This document shows positions 57,301 through 64,000 of a stretch of DNA of 64,000 bases, piece by piece. Where the stretch lies: the NCBI GenBank assembly GCA_026874595.1, contig CM049306.1, forward strand, positions 94,975,642 to 95,039,641, written 5' to 3'. Below the pieces are notes generated by a model, which saw nothing but the letters and a program-made list of their open reading frames with translations, searched no databases and was not told the DNA's origin. The DNA is from Sipunculus nudus. Lineage: Eukaryota > Annelida > Sipuncula > Golfingiida > Sipunculidae. Made by a program: the position numbers and the translations under genes. How positions within the stretch are numbered: position 1 is the stretch's first letter; each line of letters opens with the position of its first letter.

Positions 57301-59994
57301 CAGCTTTTATTTTCAAATTTCAGATTTTAACAGATTAAATCCTTATGTATACATGGTGTGAAAATTAAATCCACAGTACTTACAGGAAAAAAACGTGCCA
57401 TGGCCAAAGTTGGGCAAAATTTAAGGTACCAATTTTATATTTTTGCCAATATTTAAAAAAATTTAACAAATTTTGATCTAATTTTTGGTATACAATTAAA
57501 TTTTGATTAATATAAGTTGTATTACTGGAAAAAAGTCCCTACCTTTAACACTTTTGGTCTTAAGTGACCAAATATCTTCCTGATTTTTTTACAAAGTCCA
57601 TTATGTTTGGGCCCATAACTTTTTTAAATTATATAATACTGACTTAATATCTGGCATGTACATAGGAACTATATAGAGGAATATTTATGGTAAATATGAA
57701 GAAAACCAGATGAGTGGTTTTGATTTTAGGCAGTCCTGAAGTGTAAAAATAGATTTTTAATAAAAAACTGAGGTTTTTCCTTAATATCTCAGGGGAACAA
57801 AGTCCTATTGACCCAATTTTTGGCATGGTAGGAGATTATGGGGACATCTAACTGTATGCCGAAATTCAGATTCGTAGGTCCAACGGTGTCGAAACGTGCC
57901 AGTCTTACGGACGGACATCCAGACGGACGGACGGACGGACAGACAGACGGACGGACGACGGACAATGGACCATGACTATAGCTCAGATGACTTATAGTCA
58001 GCTGAGCTAAAAATGAGAGACATGATGTACTATGAATATCCATAGATTATGGTACAATAAGATCAAACACAATACCTTCTCAGTCTCTGATCTATATGAG
58101 CTTATGCCAAGAATTAAAGGGAATTTTCCTAAAAAATATTATTTTAATCCTTTAAAGCAAATCATACCTCAAAAAGGTTAGTTTATAAGAGTTCTACTTG
58201 AATTTACTCCTGAAACCATGTCCTTGATTGGTAAAGAAACTAGAGTTTAAAACAGCATGTAGATGAATTTCAGTAACTGGAATCATTGTCCAAAATGGCT
58301 GATCCAAGTTAGAGTCAATATGAGCCAGACAGCAGCTTGGTGATCACCTGACCCAGGCTCTCTGGAGCGGTTTCTTCGACTTGGACCCTTCATGAATCTC
58401 GCCTCTAATCCCTGGTGGTGAGAGCTCAGTGTATAAGCCCATCATCAATCAGGCTCAGATAATGAATCAGAACGCAAATAATCAGCAGCGACCATCACTT
58501 CCTAAACGCTGGCGAGCAGCACTTACACAGGTCCTTACAGAGGACCCAAAGGTTAATGTTGAGCAAGGATCCTAGCTGCCACATCAGGCATTTCTTGAAA
58601 ACTAATAATGGCTAACCTTTTAGGAGCAAGACTGCATTACCTGGAAGATCATGATTATTACTTTATCACTGTCAAAGTCTGCTAAAAGGGAATTTATATG
58701 CACCGACATCACTAGATTTGAATATAAATTGATCTTCAAAACACAGAAAACCTGAGACTTCCTCAATAAACAATTAAGATTTACATGCTTGTCTCCTACC
58801 ATTCCATTAAACAATCTGCCCAGGTTTGAAGTTTTTTTCCCTTTCAGGTTCTGGCATGGTTTCTCGCTGCACAGAGATCAATGCCAGACTTAATCTATCC
58901 ATTATCACACATGGAACATTTGCAAGAGTTTGTAACATTTGGATCAATAACACAACCTCACAACCAAAGCTGTTTCATCACGATGCCAGGTCGTCTTCCA
59001 TAAAGTATCCAAGTTAGATAAAAAACAGAATCTGACCGAGCAAGAAGGAACAGTTTCATAACTAGGTGTAACATAAGGATATCCTCAGCAAAGACTGCAC
59101 ATAGAGACATTAGACCTCGTATATGAAGACAATATTTCTAGGACATTTTGACTGATCAAGCTAATGAGATGTCAGCATTATTTAATCAAGCCTGAACCAA
59201 CCAAACCAAGAAAAAAAATTGCAGTGTAAATTAATTATACCGCTTTAAAGGTAAGAGCAATTTTGTTATAAAGGAATGAAAATCTCTTACATTTCTGTAT
59301 ACACACTACTACTAGTGGTGTGCCAGTTAATCAATTATATTGATAATTGATCATTTTCTCTCATAATTGATTAAACTGACAGAATTGTTGCATAATCAAC
59401 CACAAACGATTATGTATGCACATCTGAAAAAGTCTTATTATCTGGATAAAATATTCTTATTTTGCCAGGGATATGAGAAAGATTAAAACTTAACCTTGTA
59501 CAACGAATAAGAGTCATCAACCCGGCCATTACCTTGACCTTTCAGTGTGATATACAAGCATGACTATATTTTAGGTATTTTAGGCTTTTAATCAAAATTT
59601 TTGGTACAATTCTATACAGCAGATTTCATGGAAATATAGATGGTACATAAAATATCATTAGTTTTTTTATCTTTCAATCTTTGAATATGATTTTACAAAC
59701 AATTCCTACTATGAATATACATTGCCTAATAAAATATGGTTGACATAATCCATGCTACAGAACACAGGTTAATTTAAACAACTCACCCTATTCAAGTAGT
59801 CCACTGTGACTGTGTGCCAATTCCCATCATTAACCTCAGATGCAAGATTGGTTCTGACTCTGGTGATTTCTGATGATCCCAGGGAGAACGAAAACTCAAC
59901 CTGACCACCAATAATCTCCAGCGCAATGAAATCATGTTTTTCATTGTATCTGCCATTGTAGAACAGGAGGCCATCCCTCTGACGTGTCGCAAAG
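27216..59994 (-). CDS. CELSR: Flamingo/CELSR-type seven-pass cadherin-family adhesion GPCR, 5'-partial
   Basis: Planar cell polarity receptor; this window carries everything from the first LamG domain to the C-terminus. Common exons, in transcript order: 59994-59787, 52289-52177, 51885-51641, 51346-51272, 50707-50508, 49904-49758, 49275-49153, 48784-48622, 47447-47182, 46644-46452, 46013-45912, 45569-45475, 44813-44417, 43969-43829, 42960-42882, 42471-42295, 41990-41858, 35644-35438, 34911-34758, 34045-33979, 33669-33603, 33401-33322, 32772-32604, 31912-31826, 31507-31237, 30810-30622, 30285-30040, 29306-29198. Then comes either last exon: 28426-28408 or 27360-27216. All phases join without a stop, giving 1506 or 1548 residues from the first complete codon. 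Domain order matches vertebrate CELSR1-3 and Drosophila Starry night. The first visible exon starts with the last base of a split codon, so at least one upstream exon is missing along with all cadherin repeats. Confidence 0.97.
27632..27637 (-). terminator. CELSR: Candidate poly(A) signal for CELSR last exon a
   Basis: The minus strand reads AATAAA about 770 bases after the stop of last exon a and about 270 bases before last exon b, a position that would separate the two transcript ends. Confidence 0.35.
28408..28426 (-). CDS. CELSR: CELSR alternative last exon a (short tail, ETTV end)
   Basis: After acceptor TTTTCAG the exon supplies T to complete Asp, then HETTV and TGA at 28410-28408. The resulting C-terminus D-D-H-E-T-T-V fits a class I PDZ ligand (T at -2, V at 0). 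The 3' UTR would run to the AATAAA at 27637-27632, before the other last exon. If intron 28 were retained instead, the protein would end TSDE. Confidence 0.65.
29198..31912 (-). CDS. CELSR: CELSR cytoplasmic tail, shared exons (5 exons)
   Basis: Exon 31912-31826 follows TM7 with VRREVKRTWYRLQGNKDFDN. Exon 31507-31237 is Ser/Thr/Gly-rich (ISTTSTTSRSTSKSSSG). Exon 30810-30622 carries SEVSAPDPVVMDLASSHSSD followed by DDD, like the acidic Ser-rich block of vertebrate CELSR tails. Exon 30285-30040 is proline-rich (STPPPQPLGPVHSTPSSH). Exon 29306-29198 ends TSD plus GA in phase 2 at GTAAGT, leaving the choice of last exon open. Confidence 0.9.
32604..35644 (-). CDS. CELSR: CELSR seven-transmembrane region (6 exons)
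   Basis: TM1 VATYIGLCIALVCLLLTFIV and TM2 ICLNIVFVLFVAHIFYLVGI are in exon 35644-35438. TM3 (FHMCVFSWSFVKVLHLYRMI) and the start of TM4 (MVFYYVLGYA) are in 34911-34758. TM4 continues in 34045-33979 (IPGTIVSLAVGL). ECL2 with FCWL and TM5 are in 33669-33603 and 33401-33322 (ILVISFAGPICVAVF, LIVVVCLMALCAA). TM6 (MMLLPIFGLSWVLGLLAV) and TM7 (FHYLFALFACIQGLAIFLAY) are in 32772-32604. The family B2 signatures and the TM3/ECL2 cysteine pair are conserved. Confidence 0.96.
35719..35755 (+). repeat. Solo fragment of family D 5' end
   Basis: Reads ACAAGGGACCTATGGGTCAC then CTCAGCTG, matching the non-hairpin end of the 2.6-kb family D elements. It sits just upstream (minus-strand sense) of the exon encoding TM1. 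Confidence 0.55.
36588..36609 (+). repeat. 22-G homopolymer
   Basis: Twenty-two consecutive G inside the CELSR intron between the GPS and TM1 exons. Open frames across it give only polyproline and are not genes. Confidence 0.97.
36759..37756 (+). mobile_element. Hairpin-ended element with 180-bp central repeats, family B copy 1
   Basis: Starts CTAGATGTGTCGGAACGA followed by a small hairpin (TGCCCC...GGGGCA). It contains about five 180-bp monomers with the ATCTGCAGGCA marker, then GGAAGGACGGAATGACGGAC, and ends in the hairpin TATGCCCC...GGGGGCATA. It is the most complete family B copy in the window. Confidence 0.8.
37771..38355 (+). mobile_element. Short hairpin-ended derivative of family D, copy 1
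   Basis: Starts CTAGCTTAATTTTC, continues into family D interior (TTTTACAAAATCCATTATAT, then ACATAGGAACTATATAGAGG), then a GGAC repeat tract, and ends with hairpin TAGCTCAG...CTGAGCTA. It lies directly behind family B copy 1. Confidence 0.75.
39285..40791 (+). mobile_element. Family B copy 2, inserted into family A
   Basis: Starts CTAGATGTGTCGGAACGACA and ends with the family B hairpin (TATGCCCC...GGGGGCATAA). The family A monomer resumes seamlessly at 40792 (AAAAGCTATCCAGGATGTAT). It is itself interrupted by element C. Confidence 0.78.
39672..40340 (+). mobile_element. Hairpin-ended element, family C, inserted into family B
   Basis: Starts CTAGAATATTAGC. Its interior reads like AATTTGACCTTGACC-type intergenic repeats and includes one GGTGGCGCCACC. 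A GGAC-rich tract precedes the final hairpin TAGCCC-A-TCAGC...GCTGA-GGGCTA. The surrounding family B monomer is split at its GCGAAAA run. Confidence 0.7.
41546..41877. repeat. 51-bp duplication of the GPS exon end flanking a 230-bp repeat
   Basis: The 51 bases at 41827-41877 (end of the GPS exon, its donor and the first intron bases) recur at 41546-41596 with very few changes. The copied donor reads GTCAGT instead of GTAAGT. Between them lies a 228-bp sequence (41598-41825) that has a second copy at 46130-46360. Confidence 0.9.
41858..41990 (-). CDS. CELSR: CELSR GPS autoproteolysis exon
   Basis: Encodes SGGHWSSAGCRLV, then FCACDHLSTFAVIMDAS. The GPS cleavage tripeptide H-L-S (residues 938-940) is intact, cleavage being expected between L and S, followed by the tethered-agonist-like sequence STFAVIMD. 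The second and third GPS cysteine sets are present. The tail of this exon and its donor are copied at 41546-41596. Confidence 0.95.
42295..44813 (-). CDS. CELSR: CELSR GAIN domain (4 exons)
   Basis: Exon 44813-44417 (132 codons) encodes the helical subdomain: KELFGTDIMVAQDLVQHVLG and FIQNLVSTVSRILDP, ending at FDTVHENIG. Exons 43969-43829, 42960-42882 and 42471-42295 build the beta-rich part with RVTKVTVPDE, AVAGYIIYKTIGDFMP, VPIVVNTHVFTLNLL and finally CVFWNFTH, the first GPS cysteine and tryptophan. Residues about 644-908. Sequons NVT, NLS, NAT and NFT are present. Confidence 0.93.
43746..43763. repeat. Poly-C run
   Basis: Eighteen consecutive C in the CELSR intron before the exon at 43829-43969. 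Confidence 0.95.
45475..46013 (-). CDS. CELSR: CELSR hormone-receptor (HRM) domain (2 exons)
   Basis: Exon 46013-45912 encodes WYDSCPKHFEAGVWWEKTL and AEQSCPKGAKG; exon 45569-45475 encodes ATRKCDAQQGWHEPDIFNC. The cysteine pattern and the WW-x-T / GW-x-x-P-D-x-F-N-C motifs are those of the HormR module next to the GAIN domain in CELSR proteins. Confidence 0.94.
46130..46360. repeat. Dispersed copy of the 230-bp intronic repeat
   Basis: Closely matches 41598-41825 from TAAATATCAAGTGTAAAAC to TATGACC..TCTTACATATA, in the same orientation, within the intron before the HRM exon. The 51-bp exon-derived flanks are absent here. Confidence 0.88.
46452..48784 (-). CDS. CELSR: CELSR two EGF domains and laminin-type EGF (3 exons)
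   Basis: Exon 48784-48622 closes LamG2 and encodes EGF CKVEDACEGKTCPHNSTC through TCKCKKG. Exon 47447-47182 encodes a second EGF (CENVCIHWNPCAKGATC, YRCVCSKYQYGEAC), then PDGWVGSPICGPCNC. Exon 46644-46452 completes the laminin EGF with CYPCNCYAIGSFGRKC, CKCRQGVLGRRCDVCN and AEVTTSGCKG. The end of the first exon, with its donor, is the source of the 77-bp minisatellite in the next intron. Confidence 0.95.
47793..48638. repeat. 77-bp minisatellite, 11 units, made from a CELSR exon end
   Basis: Unit starts are at 47793, 47871, 47948, 48022, 48099, 48176, 48253, 48330, 48407, 48484 and 48561; the real exon copy starts at 48638. Most units are exactly 77 bp. On the minus strand each unit reads S-R-G-A-Y-T-C-R-C-K-K-G followed by GTAAAT, copying the exon's S-W-G-A-H-T-C-K-C-K-K-G and its splice donor. 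The outermost unit (47793) shares longer homology with the exon (TGGCCTGACAT), as expected at the edge of a duplication. Confidence 0.95.
49153..50707 (-). CDS. CELSR: CELSR second LamG domain (3 exons)
   Basis: Exon 50707-50508 encodes PSKFSGDSCILYGTN, WYNGVAFRTRQTNALLMYL and KSISIFIK. Exon 49904-49758 encodes VDDGKWHYLETRWMQSKLVI and LLDYGQIE. Exon 49275-49153 encodes MVVKEIMVGGRKRD and EGFIGCIQ. Residues about 215-370. The spacing of the G-x-W-H strand and the final cysteine strand is normal for LamG. Confidence 0.93.
51272..51346 (-). CDS. CELSR: CELSR EGF exon between the two LamG domains
   Basis: Encodes TCSEAWNAFSCVCAEGFGG plus KDC, completing the EGF-like domain started at the end of the preceding exon (C-x-C-x5-G-x2-C spacing). 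Its 25 codons are split in phase 1 on both sides. It matches the single EGF that separates LamG1 and LamG2 in the family. Confidence 0.93.
51641..59994 (-). CDS. CELSR: CELSR exons 1-3 (window numbering): first LamG domain
   Basis: Exon 59994-59787 encodes FATRQRDGLLFYNGRYN through DGNWHTVTVDYLNR, the classic LamG core. Exon 52289-52177 continues with TATLSVGDDCDVELEVKYG. Exon 51885-51641 encodes LDLTGPFQVGGLPDLP, NFIGCIRDIHID and the closing EGCPEKKGF, then opens an EGF domain (CADNPCKNGG). Residues 1 to about 175 of the visible protein. The intron between the first two exons is about 7.5 kb and repeat-bearing. N-glycosylation sequons NGT and NHS are present. Confidence 0.94.
52258..52450. 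repeat. Three-copy tandem duplication of a CELSR exon acceptor
   Basis: The segment covering the 5' end of exon 52289-52177 and its acceptor recurs twice upstream (minus sense), with AG dinucleotides at 52361-52362 and 52428-52429, units of 67-71 bp. All copies share CACAAT..CACCAACAC and AATGACACC. The farthest copy still reads L-S-V-G-x-N-C-D in frame. Confidence 0.88.
54644..55351 (+). repeat. Degraded, internally deleted family D copy
   Basis: Begins with the family D end AAACAAGGGACCCATGGGTC. It reaches family D interior (ATAATTTCTGGCATGTACAT) at 55134, where the sequence is duplicated. Confidence 0.5.
55134..55351. repeat. 109-bp perfect-looking tandem duplication
   Basis: The units 55134-55242 and 55243-55351 differ visibly at one or two positions (TTCTTTCTT versus TTCTTGCTT), so the duplication is recent. 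The unit comes from family D interior sequence. Confidence 0.92.
55771..55894. repeat. 69-bp tandem duplication
   Basis: CTGAAAATATAAGTTAAAAT with AGAATTGTTGCAAAAGTTGC occurs twice, 69 bp apart, in the large CELSR intron. Confidence 0.85.
56640..58009 (+). mobile_element. Family D block: two modules, the second a complete short derivative
   Basis: A first module (about 56640-57180) has family D interior markers. It is followed by a short derivative starting CTAGCCTAATTTTG at 57287 and ending in a GGAC tract and hairpin TAGCTCAG...CTGAGCTA at 58009. The second module begins at the same point as the copy at 37771, so the truncation point is fixed. Confidence 0.7.
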
Positions 59995-62900
59995 CTGAAT
60001 TGATGATAAAGGAAATTATGAAACATATTTATTATATAATCTCTAAACTAACCTTTGAAAGATTTGTAAAGTACTGAAAGATTTGTAAAACATAAATATA
60101 ATAAATGAAAACATATCATCTTGAAATTCTTAAAATGATAAGTACAGTGAACTGCTTCAATTAATTATTATGTTGCCAGACAGAAATTTAAAAATGAAAA
60201 TAAAATAAATTAATTAATTTGACAGATATTAAAGCAAGAATTTTTTTTCTATAGCTTTTTTTATTTTTTCATATTTAAAATGAAAAAAAATTAAATCAAA
60301 ACGTGCTAAAAACAAGGGACCTATGGGTCACGGCGCTCAGCTGTTATATATGATAAAAAAAAAATGATTTAGAAATGAGGCACATGCTGATTTTGTGTGG
60401 TAATAAGTATAAGCTGTATTATGAGTTGTTGTTGTTTAACTTGTGTATGATTTTGATAGTACCTTTGGAGACAGGGAAGAGGATTGATTTCATTTATTTT
60501 ATTAACAAATGGAGTACTATTGTCACACAAATTTTGACTTGGCCATATAACTTATAAGCAGAACATATAATATAAGAGTTTAACTATTTATTAAAAAAAA
60601 TTACAAATATTGTCCCAGATATAATTTTTATTAAAAATAATGAGAGAATCGTATGATTTTTTAAATGAAATATAACTTAAATGATTATTAAAATAATATT
60701 AAAGAATATATTCATGAATGCATTCATGAATACATTTGGAAAGTATTTGCACTGGTATTCATATACTTTCATTTTTACCTGAATTCCCATTCTATATGCA
60801 AGAAATTTTATAATGGAGTACATATTCATATTCGTATTTAAATACAATTGCAAAGTATTCCCATCATGTCTGGTATTTATTCAGTTTTCACCAAACAATG
60901 GTGTTGAGAATCCAGAATGTACAAAATTCAAACATTTAAATAATGATCATAAGTACCTGGTTTTAATGCTTTTATTTATATGAAAAAAAAAAATAAATGT
61001 AATATATTCATTTTGGACTTATTTCACATCAATGTACACACTAGACACAGTAGGAATCTAGATTAATAATATCAACTGCATCTTTGTCTATCATTAATTT
61101 CCTTCATATGATCCCTAATGATTAGTAATGAATAATATGATTTACTTTTTTATTATTAAACTTGAACTGAAAAATGCCATAGGTGGACTGCATGGTGTTA
61201 TTTGGAATACGTGACATTCTATCCATCGATACAAGATTCTTATATCATCAGTAACTGCAAGTTAATTCCCTATCATTATAAACTAACAAATTCCTTTTCT
61301 ATTTTTCTTTAATTTGTTACTAAAAACCGATAAAAAATGATTAATTTATTGTTTATTGTTATGTTGTTGGTGCCTGGCTGCCCCAGTATATGCCTCGAAT
61401 CAAGCGTGCATAATTTGCTGAAAGTTCAACAAGGTCAACATACAGGTGACTCAAGAGTGGCTGGAGAGAGCCAAGGTCTGATATGGTCTCATAAAAACAT
61501 TAATAAAAGCTACAGTTTTTGGCCAATTTCTTTCAGCTTTCTAAACTAAAAAGCTGAAATCCTTATGTTGCATGATATGAAAATTATATTAACAGAGCTC
61601 ACAAGAAACAAACGTGAAATGGTCAAAGTTGGGCAAAATTTAAGGTACTAATTTTATATTTATACTAATAACTTATAAAATTTTAAAAAATTCAGAACTA
61701 AATTTGGGTATTCAATTGAATCTTGATTAAATAATGTTACATCCCTGACAAAAAATCTCTAGCTTCAGCAAGCCCCTTGTTAAGGGAGTAAATATATTTC
61801 TTGATTTTTTACAAAGTGCATTATGTTTGGGCCCATAACTTAAAACAATTACGCAATACTGGCATCATTTCTGGCATGTGCACAGAGAATATATAGAAAA
61901 ACATGTATATTATATATGATTAAAGTCAGATCAGTGGTTTTTATATTAGGCAGTACTGAAGTGTAACAATGGGTTTTTAATGGAAAAATGAAGTTTTTCA
62001 TTAATACCTCAAAGGTATTAAGTCCTAGTGACCAAATTCTTGGCATGGTAGGGGATTTTGGAGACATCTAATTGTATGCCAAATTTTAGGAACGAGAGCT
62101 GAAGCTGGGGAGCTGAGCTCTTGCAAACTATATAACACTAGCCTGATGTAAACAATAAGTTACATGGTGCTTGAAAACTTGAATAAAATCTGCAGTTTTT
62201 GATCAACTGATTTCAAATTTTTGGTGTTAACAGACAAAATGCTAACAAAAACATGCAGAGAAAATTAAATCCACAGTACTTACAGGAAAAAAACGTGCCA
62301 TGGTCAAAGTTAGGCAAAATTTAAGGTACCAATTTTTTATTTTTGTTAATATTTTAAAAAATTTAAAAGATTTTGATCTAATTTTGGGTATACAATTTAA
62401 TTTTGATTAATTAAAGTTATATTACTTGAAAAAAAGTCCATATCTTTAACATGTTTTGTGTTAAGTGATCAAATATCTTTCCTGATTTTTTACAAAATGC
62501 ATTATGTTCTGGCCCATAACTTTTTTAAATTATATAATACAGACATAATTTCAGGAATTTACATAGGAACTATATAGAGGAATATTTATGGTTAATATGA
62601 GGAAAAACAGATGAGTGGTTTTGATATTAGGCAGCCCTGAAGTGTGAAAATAGGTTTTTAATAAAAAATTGAGGTTTTTCCTTAATTTCTCAAAGGAACA
62701 AAGTTGCAAAGACCCAGTTTTCGGCTTGGTAGGAGATCTTGGGGATATCTAACACTATGCCGAATTTTGGATTCCTAGGTCTTACGGTTTCAAAACGTGC
62801 CACATCTACGGACGGACAGACGGACGGACGGACAGACGGACGGACGACGGACAATGGACCACGACTATAGCTCAGATGACTTATAGTCAGCTGAGCTAAA

Positions 62901-64000
62901 AAAGGTTAAAGTAAACATGTAAATATATAAAACAACACTTTATTAAATAAATCCTCACTCTTAGATAACTTATTAATTCCCCTGGTGTTAAAATAAAAAT
63001 GTCAAGTTGATAGTTATCATACAAGTCTCACTTCAGGGACCAGATCTACTTCTAAATAAATTATCTAATAAAATGAAGTGGCCCGTAATCTGCTGTTCTG
63101 TGTTATTGTTTTATCAGGGTTTGTTTGTAGACCAGTTCAGGATTATAATCAAATCACCCTGATTGTCAGCTCTGGAAATCATCCTTGTTTACAAACCAAT
63201 CTATGGACTCCACAAAACCCACTTAAACAGTTTACGACTGGAAGCAATCTGCCCCCGCTGGAGTGAGTCACCTTGCTGTGGTTGGGAGAAAGTGATCTTT
63301 TATTAAAATTCTAGCTACAGCTCTGAAGGCCGAGGGAACAAAATGCATTCAGCTGATAAAAGGACTGTTTATTTTTCATCTGGTTGGGCGTCAGACTAAC
63401 GTACATGAAATCTTCGTAAGTGACCTAATTATTTCACCATAATTTACCTTAGCCCATCACTCCCAGACTGACATAGGTCTCATCACAGAGCAATGAATAG
63501 AGAATTCATACCCAGGCACTGCCAGGCTATTACAGAGGCTTTTATGGGTATGGGACGTCCAATATTGGAGTGCCCCCTCCCCTGCCTGATTTCCATAGCA
63601 ACCTGCTAAGATTATATGGCTGGTAATGCCATGTGTCTACTGGCTGGTGTGGATAAATCAGAGAGTAATGCAGGAACTGTAGGCTGACTGACAGCTTTAA
63701 AGCCACCCAAGTCCATACATCAGTAACTGTAAATGGCCAGGGTCTGCTCGTACATCCAAAGTGTAGACTTGTACCTTCTTACGAATGCCCCATACAAAGC
63801 ACGGCCTCCAGTCATTTTAAATCCCCTAGGTAAAACCTGGGTGGCCATTAGGCCACACAACTAAATTTTGTTTACTCCCAGTATTTTTTGGACTATACTT
63901 ACGAATTTACTTACAACCACTTGCCAAAGGAGCTGCATGACATATTTCCTTTTTAAAAACATTTAACACTGTCACAGACAGCTATTTAAATTGAAATTTT
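59995..64000. other. CELSR intron upstream of the first visible exon
   Basis: No further exon is recognisable up to the window edge, although the visible LamG begins with a split codon and needs a preceding exon. Most of the stretch is the family D element at 60311-62898. The remaining 1.1 kb at the right edge shows nothing I can identify. Confidence 0.55.
60311..62898 (+). mobile_element. 2.6-kb hairpin-ended repeat element, family D, full copy 2
   Basis: Inverse-orientation counterpart of 14467-17075. It starts AACAAGGGACCTATGGGTCA and shares markers such as CATCAGTAACTGCAAGTTAA (61246 area), two diverged internal modules, a GGAC tract and the terminal hairpin TAGCTCAG...CTGAGCTA. No long open frame is present, so it is non-autonomous. 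Confidence 0.8.

Larger units (their letters stand above)
52451..59786. other. Large CELSR intron with repeat fragments
   Basis: No exon was found in this 7.3-kb stretch, and the flanking exons join in phase 0. It holds a degraded family D fragment (54644-55351), small tandem duplications and a double family D block (56640-58009). A tRNA-like A-box (TGGCTCAGGGGTAGAGCA) lies outside it at about 51959. Confidence 0.6.

Noticed and set aside
60029-64000. Missing upstream LamG/EGF exon of CELSR
   Set aside because: Searched by eye for EGF-type cysteine spacing on the minus strand; nothing convincing before the window edge.

Overview
The window is animal nuclear DNA. It is AT-rich and intron-rich with GT-AG splice sites, and it carries two recognisable protein-coding genes that converge on each other. 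The protein sequences and the repeat load (hairpin-ended elements with internal tandem arrays, many microsatellites) fit a lophotrochozoan, probably a bivalve mollusc. That placement is inference; no taxonomic marker was tested.

The layout is as follows. Bases 1-7057 hold no gene I can recognise, but contain a composite repeat, an LTR-like insertion with a strong TATA box, and a small MITE-like element. Bases 7058-23741 (+) are a complete 14-exon gene for the beta subunit of the mitochondrial processing peptidase (PMPCB, 480 aa). Its large introns hold a 2.6-kb repeat element, a 180-bp satellite-like array and microsatellites. Bases 23846-27215 are intergenic or 3'-UTR sequence.

Bases 27216-59994 (-) are the 3' two-thirds of a Flamingo/CELSR-type seven-pass adhesion GPCR. 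I traced 28 common exons with every splice phase matching, plus two alternative last exons. Together they encode LamG, EGF, LamG, EGF, EGF, laminin-EGF, hormone-receptor, GAIN/GPS, 7TM and a long Ser/Pro-rich tail. The cadherin repeats and first EGFs must lie beyond base 64000. PMPCB removes targeting peptides from imported mitochondrial precursors, whereas CELSR acts in planar cell polarity at the plasma membrane. I see no functional link between the two genes.

The most unusual features are these. (1) Three separate tandem or segmental duplications within the CELSR gene each copy an exon-intron boundary; one is a 77-bp minisatellite of 11 units made from the end of an EGF exon plus its splice donor. 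(2) Two in-phase alternative last exons give either a short tail ending in the PDZ-ligand-like ETTV or a 47-residue acidic tail. (3) Several repeat families with unrelated bodies share a CTAG start and a 3' hairpin. They are nested three deep at 38.5-41.2 kb, and reconstructed empty sites show insertion into A-runs without a visible target-site duplication. This suggests a common, possibly Helitron-like, mobilisation mechanism.
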